Shown here piece by piece: positions 16,600 to 24,491 of a stretch of DNA of 39,110 nt. The notes beneath the pieces were generated by a model that had not been told where the DNA came from, made no database searches, and was given only the letters and a program-made list of their open reading frames with translations. Within the stretch, counting starts at the first letter, position 1, and every line of letters begins with the position of its first letter. The DNA comes from an archaeon. Lineage in GTDB: Archaea > Thermoproteota > Nitrososphaeria > Nitrososphaerales > UBA183. The stretch spans positions 1-39,110 of the forward strand of contig JAKAPI010000005.1 in the NCBI GenBank assembly GCA_021807225.1, read 5' to 3'. Position numbers and translations under genes: made by a program.

Positions 16600-19457
16600 C
16601 GCCTCCGCAGCGCGTCCCTCTCCCCCTCTATCGCCAGCTCTATCACGTCGGTCCCCTCCTTCCTCATCTTCGCCGCCAGCGCCGAAGCCTCTGAGAGCCT
16701 GACGCCCCGGCCGGCCATCAGTATGTCCGCCGCGTGCCCGTACTCCGCCCTGAGCTCTGCCGACTTGCGGAGGGCCTCCACCAGCTTCAGTTTGCTCCCT
16801 CTCAGGTCAGCCCTGCTCCTCGCCTTCATGGCCAGGGAGAACACGTTCTCGTAGGAGTCGGTCGAGAGCCCGACGGCAGCCTTGGTGCAGACCGGGCACT
16901 TGTCCAGGCCTTCGAGGTCGACGACCTTCCTCAGCTCCAGGAAGTTCCAGCAGTTGGTGCAGACCGCCACCAGGAACGTCTCGTTGATCCGCGCCCTCGT
17001 CGACTGCTTGAGGAGGGCCTTCAGCCTCTCCGGGGACACTATCTCGCCCCTCCTGCTGATCTCTTCCACCCCTATCCGGGCGATGGGGGTGAGGCCGTCG
17101 TACTCCACTAGCTTGACTTCGACGGCCCCGGCATGGATCTTCTCCACGACGTCCCCCGCGCCCGCCAGGTCGAAGTCGTCGTGGAAGATCATGCTCATCG
17201 CCTCTTCGTAGACTGGGGTGTCTCTCAGCGCTTCGACGATTCCAGAAATCGAGACGCTGGCGTAGTCTGCGTCCTTGGCTATCGCGCCGCACTTCTTTCC
17301 TGCGTGTATCAGCCGGCGCTTGAATATCCCGCTCCTCTCCACCGCCTTCTCCGTGGCCAGCTTCAGGTCCAGCTTGTGCAGCTCCTCGATGACGGAGAGG
17401 ACGGTTGCCGGTGACACGTCGGCTTCGATCACGATCCTGTATGGGTCCTGATGGACCGCCACGGACTGCCCGATCCGCTCGGAGATCAGGTGACCGACGA
17501 CCCTCGCCAGGAGCCTGTTTATCCTGTGGCCGAAGGCGGCCTGGATCACCAGGTAGCGGTCCCACTTTTCGATGGTGACCAGCCTCTCCGAAGGGATGGG
17601 CAGCTTGGCCGCGTACTGCTCCGCCACCTCCTTCAGGGCCTCTTCGAGGGCTCCGCGCGACGCGGGGTATGTCCTCACCAGCCCGTCGAGGAACTCCGAC
17701 TCCGTCCCCTTCGCCAGCTCCTCCGCGTACCTCCTCCTGACGGCCCCGACCTCCGCGGCGACCTCCCTGGGGACTGGTATCTCGTCTCCTACCCAGTTGG
17801 GGACCGCCCCGGTCGGGTCCTCCTCAGCCTTGACGTACACCTTGTTCCCGTAGATCTGCTCCACCTTCCAGCATCTCCCTGCCTCGACGAACTTCACCCC
17901 GACCTCGCCGTACTCGGAGACGAAGGCTTCGTCCAGCGTGCCGACGAAGTTGTCCCCCTCGATTACGAGATACTGCTTCTCGTCCGGGATCATGGACAGG
18001 TTGTCGAAGTAGTACTGGAAGAGGGGCTTGACGTCCCTGGCCCGGAACACCTTCCCGTCCGACTCGCTGTAGTAAGCGAGCCGTGGGTACCTCTCCCGCA
18101 TGTAGGTCAGCACCTTCTTCAGTCGCTCTGCGTCAAGGTCGGCATAGGCGTAGCTCCTCCTGAGCAGCGCCATCAGGTCGTCGAAGTTCCAGCTGGTCTG
18201 CTCTATCAGCAGCCCAGCCACCTGGTGTATCGCCACGTCGTAGGGCTTGAAGACCGGCTCCAGGGGCTCCAGCTCCCCCATCACGGACTTCCGGCTGAGG
18301 ACGACGGCCTCGAGCGTGTCGTCGGAGTCCTGTGTGATGACGAGCCCGTTGGAGACCTGGCCTATCCTGTGGCCGCTCCGCCCGACCCTCTGAATCAGCC
18401 TGGTCACCTGCCTTGGGGAATTGTACTGGACCACGTACTCGAGGAACCCGATGTCAATCCCGAGTTCGAGGCTGCTCGTGCAGATCACCCCGAGCAGCTT
18501 CCCTTCCTTCAGGCTCTTCTCCACCGCCTCCCTCGTCGCCTTCGAAAGCGAGCTGTGGTGCACCGCGATGGGGAATGCTGGGTCCCACACCCTGAACCTG
18601 CTCGAGAGGGCCTCTGCTTCTGACCTCGTGTTGGTGAACACCAGCACGGAGCGGTACTTCTCGACCAGATCCCTGACCGTCCTCAGCCGGGCCGCCACCT
18701 CGGGGTAGGAGTATATCGCGTCGGCCAGGATCTTGTCGTCCCCCGTTGCCGTCGGCGCCACCACCTTCAGCGAGAGGCTCTTCTCGACCGGGACCCTGAC
18801 GACCTCGCACTTGCGCCCGCTCCCCACCAGGAACTGGGCCACCTTCTCCGGCGACCCGACTGTCGCCGAGAGACCCACTACCTGGAACTCCTTCTCGGCC
18901 ACGTCCCTGAGCCTCTCCAGACCGACGCTGAGCTGGCTCCCCCTCTTGTCCTCCGAGAGTTCGTGCGCCTCGTCGACCACGACCCACCTCAGCTTCGAGA
19001 GGTTCTGCCTGATCCTCCGCCCCACCAGCAGTATCTGCAGGGTCTCCGGAGTCGTGATTAGGATGTCGGGCGGGGCGAAGCTCAGGTTCGTCCTCTCCGC
19101 CTGAGAGCTGTCCCCGTGCCTGACGCCGAGCCTGATGTCGAAGCGCTTGCACCACCACTGCATCCTGTCGAGCATGTCCCTGTTGAGGGCCCTCAATGGG
19201 GTGATGTACAGCAGCTTGGTCCCCTTCTCCCTGGGCTCCCCCTCCCTGACGATGGCGTCGAGGATGGGCAGCAGGGCCGCCTCGGTCTTCCCAGTCCCCG
19301 TCGGGGCCATCAGAAGCGCATTCTTCCCCTCCCTGACAATGGGAAGGAGCCTCTCCTGGGGGTCGGTCGGGGCGTCGAAGCCCCGCTCCTTCAGCGCCGC
19401 GACGAGCGGGGGCGACAGGAGCTGGAAGGCGTTCCGGGGTGTCAACGGCCGAGGCAT
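16578..19457 (-). CDS. Lhr-type superfamily 2 helicase, copy 2
   Basis: Counting from the ATG at 19457 (MPRPLTPRNAF) the protein has 959 residues. It shows Walker A APTGTGKT (51-58), DEAH (162-165), LSATVG and IQRVGRSGHR, then the Lhr winged-helix and barrel region, a zinc ribbon (CTNCW...CPVC) and a C-terminal helical domain similar to that of copy 1. The plan and length match copy 1, so the two are paralogues. The frame is open to 19955, but that part is antisense to the HTH regulator gene and has no helicase similarity. It converges on the kite gene and is divergent from the regulator. Confidence 0.95.
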   Translation of the reverse strand: MPRPLTPRNAFQLLSPPLVAALKERGFDAPTDPQERLLPIVREGKNALLMAPTGTGKTEAALLPILDAIVREGEPREKGTKLLYITPLRALNRDMLDRMQWWCKRFDIRLGVRHGDSSQAERTNLSFAPPDILITTPETLQILLVGRRIRQNLSKLRWVVVDEAHELSEDKRGSQLSVGLERLRDVAEKEFQVVGLSATVGSPEKVAQFLVGSGRKCEVVRVPVEKSLSLKVVAPTATGDDKILADAIYSYPEVAARLRTVRDLVEKYRSVLVFTNTRSEAEALSSRFRVWDPAFPIAVHHSSLSKATREAVEKSLKEGKLLGVICTSSLELGIDIGFLEYVVQYNSPRQVTRLIQRVGRSGHRIGQVSNGLVITQDSDDTLEAVVLSRKSVMGELEPLEPVFKPYDVAIHQVAGLLIEQTSWNFDDLMALLRRSYAYADLDAERLKKVLTYMRERYPRLAYYSESDGKVFRARDVKPLFQYYFDNLSMIPDEKQYLVIEGDNFVGTLDEAFVSEYGEVGVKFVEAGRCWKVEQIYGNKVYVKAEEDPTGAVPNWVGDEIPVPREVAAEVGAVRRRYAEELAKGTESEFLDGLVRTYPASRGALEEALKEVAEQYAAKLPIPSERLVTIEKWDRYLVIQAAFGHRINRLLARVVGHLISERIGQSVAVHQDPYRIVIEADVSPATVLSVIEELHKLDLKLATEKAVERSGIFKRRLIHAGKKCGAIAKDADYASVSISGIVEALRDTPVYEEAMSMIFHDDFDLAGAGDVVEKIHAGAVEVKLVEYDGLTPIARIGVEEISRRGEIVSPERLKALLKQSTRARINETFLVAVCTNCWNFLELRKVVDLEGLDKCPVCTKAAVGLSTDSYENVFSLAMKARSRADLRGSKLKLVEALRKSAELRAEYGHAADILMAGRGVRLSEASALAAKMRKEGTDVIELAIEGERDALRRRYFFAAS

Positions 19458-19585
19458 CCCGCCTTGCCATTTCGAAGAAGCGTCAAGAAGAGACAGAAAC
19501 AGGCCGGTCTCCTCCAATAAGTTTGCGGTAAAATCCCCCTGCCTCTGATGCCCGACTTGAAACTGAACGGCGCGCTCAAATCGGC

Positions 19586-19613
19586 TTAAATATCGGACTA
19601 TAACATACGTTAT
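19586..19613 (+). promoter_or_regulatory. TATA box and inverted-repeat operator of the HTH regulator
   Basis: TTAAATAT at 19587-19593 is about 30 nt upstream of the ATG at 19623. Just downstream, ATAAC (19600-19604) and GTTAT (19609-19613) form an inverted repeat with a 4-nt spacer, close to the expected transcription start. This is a good place for autoregulation by the encoded HTH protein, which is an inference. Confidence 0.5.
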
Positions 19614-19622
19614 CGAACGAAA

Positions 19623-20057
19623 ATGTCCCGCCTGATCAGCCCCTACGAGATCGTCGCCAAGTCGGCCCTCCCTGCTCTCAGGGCGATGGTGGCGAAACGG
19701 CTGCAGGAGGAGTACGACCTGACCCAGCAGCAGGTCGCAAAGAGGCTGGGCGTCACACAGGCATCCGTGAGCAACTACGCCAGGAAGACCCGCGGGATGA
19801 TGGTGAACCTCGAGAGCGACCCAACGGTGGCAAAGGCGGCTGACGTGATTGCGAAGGAGCTCGCCTCCGAACGGGCGGACGCCAGGGAGGCGCTGAAGTC
19901 GATGACCGAGGTCCTCGACTACATCCGATTCAACAAGATGATGTGCGTCCTGCACGGCGACCTTGAGCCTGGCTTCCAGGTGGAGGGGTGCTTCGCCTGC
20001 GAGGGCAACTTCTCCGGAAAGGATTTTGACCGGCTCAAGATACTAGTCGGCAGCTGA
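19623..20057 (+). CDS. XRE-like HTH transcriptional regulator with C-terminal Cys/His cluster
   Basis: The 144-residue protein has a helix-turn-helix at about 33-54 (LTQQQVAKRLGVTQASVSNY) and a short helical middle. Its C-terminal segment has C108, H111, C123 and C126 arranged as C-x2-H-x11-C-x2-C, which could hold a metal ion or an Fe-S cluster. It resembles the small archaeal predicted regulators with such a tail. lipA, whose product needs two Fe-S clusters, starts 2 nt after its stop, so the regulator probably leads the lip-dehydrogenase operon. That it senses iron, Fe-S supply or redox state is an inference. An inverted repeat lies at its promoter. Confidence 0.85.
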   Translation: MSRLISPYEIVAKSALPALRAMVAKRLQEEYDLTQQQVAKRLGVTQASVSNYARKTRGMMVNLESDPTVAKAADVIAKELASERADAREALKSMTEVLDYIRFNKMMCVLHGDLEPGFQVEGCFACEGNFSGKDFDRLKILVGS

Positions 20058-20059
20058 GC

Positions 20060-20995
20060 TTGCTAACTGGACCAAAGCCCGAGTGGCTGACGATAAGTCC
20101 TCCGAAGGGCGAAAGCTACGAAAGCCTGAAGTCGCTCTTCCAGAACCTGAACCTCCACACCGTCTGCGAGGAGGCCCACTGCCCCAACGTCCACGAGTGC
20201 TGGGGAGGGGGGACCGCGACGCTCATGCTGATGGGGGACGTCTGCTCCCGCGCCTGCCGCTTCTGCATGGTCACCCCCGGAAGGCCCCAGGGTGCCCTCG
20301 ACGAGCTCGAGCCTGAGAACGTCGCCTTCGCCCTTTCCCAGATGGGCCTGACCTACGTGGTGCTGACCTCAGTGGACAGAGACGACATCGCGGACGGGGG
20401 CGCCTCTCACATCGCCAGGACCATCAGACTCGTCAAAGAGAAGAACCCCGGGATGCTCGTGGAGGTCTTGATACCAGACTTCCAGGGCGACCTCGCTGAC
20501 CTCAAGCTGGTCGTCGACGCCAGGCCGGATGTCATAGCGCACAACATCGAGACCACGATGTCCCTCACCCGGACGGTGAGAGACCCGAGGGCCCAGTACT
20601 GGCAGTCGCTCTCGGTCCTGAGGAACATCAAGAAGCTTGGCGGCCGCGCCTACACGAAGTCGTCGATAATGGTGGGGCTGGGCGAGACCGAAGAGGAGGT
20701 CGTCCAGGCGATGGCGCACCTTCGCCAGGCGGACGTGGACTTCCTGACCGTGGGCCAGTACCTCAGGCCCTCATCGAGGCATCTCAAGGTCGCCGAGTAT
20801 GTACGCCCTGACCAGTTCGAGCGCTACAGGGCCCTGGGCGAGAAGCTCGGGTTCCTCTACGTCGCTTCCGGTCCACTCGTGAGGAGCAGCTACAGGGCGG
20901 GCGAGTTCTTCATCAAGACGGCCATCGAAAGCGACGGCAAGCGACGCCAATCTTATATGACCGCCAGCACAGAAACCCACATTGACAGAAGCTGA
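20060..20995 (+). CDS. lipA: Lipoyl synthase
   Basis: This 311-residue radical-SAM enzyme inserts two sulfurs into protein-bound octanoyl groups. All ligands are present: the auxiliary cluster motif C36-x4-C41-x5-C47, the radical-SAM motif C62-x3-C66-x2-C69 (CSRACRFC) and the C-terminal RSSY motif whose serine binds the auxiliary cluster. The length is normal. The start is TTG at 20060, 2 nt after the regulator stop. The last 14 nt overlap the fused E1 gene, and a TATA-like element for that gene lies inside the 3' end of lipA. It works together with LipB at the other end of the operon. Confidence 0.96.
   Translation: MLTGPKPEWLTISPPKGESYESLKSLFQNLNLHTVCEEAHCPNVHECWGGGTATLMLMGDVCSRACRFCMVTPGRPQGALDELEPENVAFALSQMGLTYVVLTSVDRDDIADGGASHIARTIRLVKEKNPGMLVEVLIPDFQGDLADLKLVVDARPDVIAHNIETTMSLTRTVRDPRAQYWQSLSVLRNIKKLGGRAYTKSSIMVGLGETEEEVVQAMAHLRQADVDFLTVGQYLRPSSRHLKVAEYVRPDQFERYRALGEKLGFLYVASGPLVRSSYRAGEFFIKTAIESDGKRRQSYMTASTETHIDRS
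20951..20958 (+). promoter_or_regulatory. Possible internal promoter for the E1 gene
   Basis: A TCTTATAT element inside the 3' end of lipA lies 24-31 nt upstream of the E1 TTG at 20982. That is the spacing expected for a leaderless transcript. Confidence 0.4.
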
Positions 20996-23132
20996 CTACG
21001 TGAAGTCCACGGAGTCCGGCGTGATCCCGAGGATCTTCAGCGAGGCTGACTTCAAGTTCACGAACCCCGAGGAATTCCTCTTCCAGAGGCTCACCCCGGA
21101 CGGGAGACTCGTCGGGAAGGACCCCAACATCTCGCCAGAGACCCTGAGGCGATTCTACGAGCAGCTTGTTTTCGGAAGGCTCTTCGACGAGAAGGCGACG
21201 AACCTCTCCACTCTACGTGAAATCGGTACCTATGCGCCTGGCAAGGGCCAGGAGGCGTCGCAGGTAGGCCCGGTCAACGCCCTCGAAAAGGGCGACTGGT
21301 ACGTCCCGATGTACAGGGACTCGGCGGGGATGCTCGCGTTCGGCATGCCGGCCCTCAAACTCCTCCTCTACTGGGGCGGAGACGAAAGGGGGATGCAGAT
21401 CCCCGACGACCTGAACATGCTCCCCCTCGCGGTCCCGGTGGCCACTCAGCTCCCGCACGCGTCTGGCCTCGCCATGGCGAAGCGGATCCTTGGCGAAAAG
21501 GCCGTCACCTTCGTCGTGACCGGGGACGGAGGGACGTCGAAGGCGGACTTCCACGAGGCGCTCAACATCGCGGGGGTATACGACCTCCCTGTGGTCTTCG
21601 GAGTGGAAAACAACCAGTGGGCACTCTCGGTAAAGAGGGGAGCACAGACCGCGTCCAAGACCATCGCCCAGAAGGCCGTCGCCTACGGCTTCGAGGGGAT
21701 CCTGGTGGACGGGAACGACGTGATAGCGTCATTCGAAGCGACGAAGTACGCCGTCGAAAAGGCGCGACGTGGCGGCGGGCCGACGCTCATCGAGTACACC
21801 ACCTACAGGATGGGCCCCCACACCACCGCGGAGCTCGTGTCGAACAAGCTGAAGGCGCCGGACGAGGTCGCAGCGTGGGAGAAGCGCAACCCGCTGATCA
21901 GGCTCGAGAATTATCTGCGCACCAGGGGGATCCTTGACGACAGGTCAAAAGAAGCGATAGCCGACGCCGCTCAGACCAGGATGGCCGACGCCATCGCCGC
22001 GTACCGCGCCACCCTTCCAGCCCCCCCGACGTCGATCTTCGACTACACGTTCTCCTCCCTCACATCGACCCTTTCTGCGGAGAAAGCCGAAGCCTTCGGC
22101 GTCCCGGAAGAGCAGGTCGAGTCCGTCCCGGAGGTCGTCGTCCCTGGCGGGAGGGCCGGGGTGAACATCAGAAACGCGGTCAACATGGCCCTTCGCGAGG
22201 GGATGCTGCGCGACAAGAAGGTGGTGCTGTTCGGCGAAGACGTGGGGAAGAACGGCGGGGTCTTCCAGGTCACCCGGGGTCTCCAGGACGAGTTCGGCCC
22301 CGATAGGGTGTTCGACACCCCCCTTGCTGAGCTGAGCATAGCGGGGATATTCGTGGGCCTGTCGATTGGAGGCCTCGTCCCCGTAGCCGAGTTCCAGTTC
22401 GACGGTTTCACGGTGCCCGCCTTCGATCAGATCTTCAGCCACATCGCCCGCATGAGGAACAGGACCAGAGGGAGGTTCACCCAGCGCGGGGTGATCAGGT
22501 TCCCCTACGGCGCTGGCATCAGGCCCCCCGAGCTCCACTCCGAGTCCCCCGAGGCCTATTTCGCGCACACCCCTGGTCTCAAGGTGGTAGTCCCCTCCAC
22601 CCCCTACGACGCCAAGGGCCTCCTCGCTTCGGCCCTCGAGGACCCCGACCCCGTAGTGTTCATGGAGCCGAAGAAACTCTACGACTCTCCAAAGTCCGAG
22701 GTCCCCGAACAGGAGTATCATGTCCCGATAGGGAAGGCCAAGGTGACGAGGGAGGGGAGCGACGTCACCCTGGTGTCCTACGGCGCCATGATGGTTCCGA
22801 CGATGCAGGCTGCAGAGTCGCTGCAGAGCGAGAAGTCCGTCTCAGCCGAGGTCATCGACCTGCGCACCGTGTCCCCCATCGACTTCCCGACCGTGCTCGC
22901 CTCGGTCCAGAAGACCGGCCGGCTGGTGGTGGTCCATGAAGCCCCCCGCAGCGTGGGCATCGGCGCTGAGGTAGCCGCTACCGTAGCGGAGCGGGCCCTT
23001 GACTACCTGAAGGCGCCCATTAGGAGGGTGACCGGGTTCGACATCCCCGTCCCCCTGGCCAAGCTCGAAGACAACTACATCCCCAACAAGGAAAGGGTGA
23101 TGAAGGCAGCCCTCGAGGTCGTCAGCTACTAA
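20982..23132 (+). CDS. 2-oxoacid dehydrogenase E1 component, alpha and beta fused
   Basis: The 716-residue protein combines both E1 chains. The alpha part (about 1-370) has the thiamine-diphosphate motif GDGG at 181-184 and NN at 210-211, with the phosphate-loop-like RMGPHTTAE region. The beta part (about 395-716) starts with INIRNAVNMAL-type sequence (here VNIRNAVNMALREGM) and has GEDVGKNGGVFQ and DTPLAELSIAG. It decarboxylates a 2-oxoacid (pyruvate or a branched-chain oxoacid) and passes the acyl group to E2. Most organisms use separate alpha and beta genes. The start is TTG at 20982. The substrate cannot be decided from sequence alone; the alpha-beta layout is of the branched-chain/pyruvate alpha2beta2 class. 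Confidence 0.93.
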   Translation: MTEADYVKSTESGVIPRIFSEADFKFTNPEEFLFQRLTPDGRLVGKDPNISPETLRRFYEQLVFGRLFDEKATNLSTLREIGTYAPGKGQEASQVGPVNALEKGDWYVPMYRDSAGMLAFGMPALKLLLYWGGDERGMQIPDDLNMLPLAVPVATQLPHASGLAMAKRILGEKAVTFVVTGDGGTSKADFHEALNIAGVYDLPVVFGVENNQWALSVKRGAQTASKTIAQKAVAYGFEGILVDGNDVIASFEATKYAVEKARRGGGPTLIEYTTYRMGPHTTAELVSNKLKAPDEVAAWEKRNPLIRLENYLRTRGILDDRSKEAIADAAQTRMADAIAAYRATLPAPPTSIFDYTFSSLTSTLSAEKAEAFGVPEEQVESVPEVVVPGGRAGVNIRNAVNMALREGMLRDKKVVLFGEDVGKNGGVFQVTRGLQDEFGPDRVFDTPLAELSIAGIFVGLSIGGLVPVAEFQFDGFTVPAFDQIFSHIARMRNRTRGRFTQRGVIRFPYGAGIRPPELHSESPEAYFAHTPGLKVVVPSTPYDAKGLLASALEDPDPVVFMEPKKLYDSPKSEVPEQEYHVPIGKAKVTREGSDVTLVSYGAMMVPTMQAAESLQSEKSVSAEVIDLRTVSPIDFPTVLASVQKTGRLVVVHEAPRSVGIGAEVAATVAERALDYLKAPIRRVTGFDIPVPLAKLEDNYIPNKERVMKAALEVVSY

Positions 23133-23196
23133 CGCGGCCGTTTCGAAGACAATCTGCAGAGTTTTTAACCGGCCGGAACGTCCGCCGAACTCGGAC

Positions 23197-24432
23197 ATGG
23201 AGTTCAAGCTGCCTGACCTCGGCGAAGGCATCACCGAAGGGGAGATCCTGAAGTGGATGGCCAAGGAGGGAGACATGGTGAAGGAGGACCAGCCCATAGT
23301 GGAGGTCATGACCGACAAGGTGAACGTCCAGATCCCGTCTCCGAGGAGTGGCAGGGTGAGCAGGATCCTGGTCAGGGAAGGGGACGTCGCCAAGGTCGGC
23401 CAGACGATAATAGTGATCGACGAAGGGACTGGAACGGCTCCCGCTCCCGCACCCGCCCACGCCCCGCCCGCCCCAGTGCGGGCAGCGGCTACTGCCCCCC
23501 CGCCCCCTTCATTCGCGCCCGCGCCAGCAACCGCCCAGGGAGTGATCGCGACCCCGGCGACGCGGCGCCTAGCCAGGGAGATGGGAGTGGACATCGGCGC
23601 AGTCCGGGGGTCCGGCCCCCAGGGGAGGGTGACGGACGACGACGTGAGGAAGTCCGCTCCGGCCCGGAGCCCATCGACGGTCGCAGTCCATGCGCCGACC
23701 CCCTCTCCGGCCGTCCCGACCTCCTCCGGAAGGGAAGAGGTCGTCCCCCTCAGGGGGCTGAGGAGGACCATCTCCGAAAGGATGGCAAAGTCGCTGAGGA
23801 CCACGGCGCAGGTGACTCACGTGGACGAAGCAGACATGACCGAGCTCGTCCTGCTGAGGGAGGCGTTCAAGGGGAGCGCAGAGAAGAGAGGAGTGCGCCT
23901 GACGTATCTGCCCTTCATTATCAAAGCCCTGGTCCCCGCGCTGAAGGGGTTCCCATACGTGAACTCGTCCCTGGACGAGGCCGCGGGGAACATAGTGCTC
24001 AAGCGATACTACAACGTCGGCATAGCCACCGACACCGAACAGGGACTGGTCGTCCCAGTGGTAAAAGACGTCGACAAGAAGGACATATTCGAGCTTGCGG
24101 GAGAGATAGAGCGGCTCTCGGCGAAGGCGAGGAGCGGACAGCTGACCCTGGACGAAGTCAGAGGCTCGACGTTCACGATTACCAACGTCGGGGCCATCGG
24201 CGGCCTCTTTGCGACCCCGATCATCAACATCCCCGAGGTCGCCATTCTGGGGCTGCACAAGATCGCAAAGCGCCCGGTGGTGAGGGACGGGAAGATAGAG
24301 GTCAGGGACACAACCTACCTCTCCCTGTCGTTCGACCACAGGGTCTTCGATGGCGCCTATGCCGCCAGATTCACTTCGCAGGTCATCGAGACCATCCAGG
24401 ACACCAAGAAGCTCCTCGCCGAAGTGCTATAG
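23197..24432 (+). CDS. 2-oxoacid dehydrogenase E2, dihydrolipoyl acyltransferase
   Basis: The 411-residue protein has one lipoyl domain (1-76; the lipoylated lysine is K41 in MTDKVNV) and an Ala/Pro-rich linker. Next come a peripheral-subunit-binding domain (about 122-157, TPATRRLAREMGVD) and a catalytic acyltransferase domain ending in FDHRVFDGAYAARF, with active-site H381 and D385. It forms the core of the complex. The ATG at 23197 is preceded by a TATA-like TTTTTAACC at 23161-23169, so it may have its own promoter, 65 nt downstream of E1. Confidence 0.96.
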   Translation: MEFKLPDLGEGITEGEILKWMAKEGDMVKEDQPIVEVMTDKVNVQIPSPRSGRVSRILVREGDVAKVGQTIIVIDEGTGTAPAPAPAHAPPAPVRAAATAPPPPSFAPAPATAQGVIATPATRRLAREMGVDIGAVRGSGPQGRVTDDDVRKSAPARSPSTVAVHAPTPSPAVPTSSGREEVVPLRGLRRTISERMAKSLRTTAQVTHVDEADMTELVLLREAFKGSAEKRGVRLTYLPFIIKALVPALKGFPYVNSSLDEAAGNIVLKRYYNVGIATDTEQGLVVPVVKDVDKKDIFELAGEIERLSAKARSGQLTLDEVRGSTFTITNVGAIGGLFATPIINIPEVAILGLHKIAKRPVVRDGKIEVRDTTYLSLSFDHRVFDGAYAARFTSQVIETIQDTKKLLAEVL

Positions 24433-24491
24433 CTCCCCGCGAGCTCAGCAAGGTTTAAGCCGATAAGCGGCCGCGTCGCCCTGAAATCTGC

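Noticed and set aside
17451..18623. 390-codon open frame on the plus strand
   Set aside because: It is antisense to Lhr copy 2; the product is repetitive in Leu, Val, Asp and His, with no domain. GC-rich genes commonly give such shadows.
19458..19955. N-terminal extension of Lhr copy 2
   Set aside because: The frame stays open, but it is antisense to the HTH regulator gene and its own likely promoter. The ATG at 19457 gives an N-terminus matching copy 1.
23253..24458. 401-codon plus-strand frame overlapping E2
   Set aside because: It is out of frame with the E2 gene, and the product is Arg/Gly/Asp-rich with no domain; E2 has all its expected motifs.
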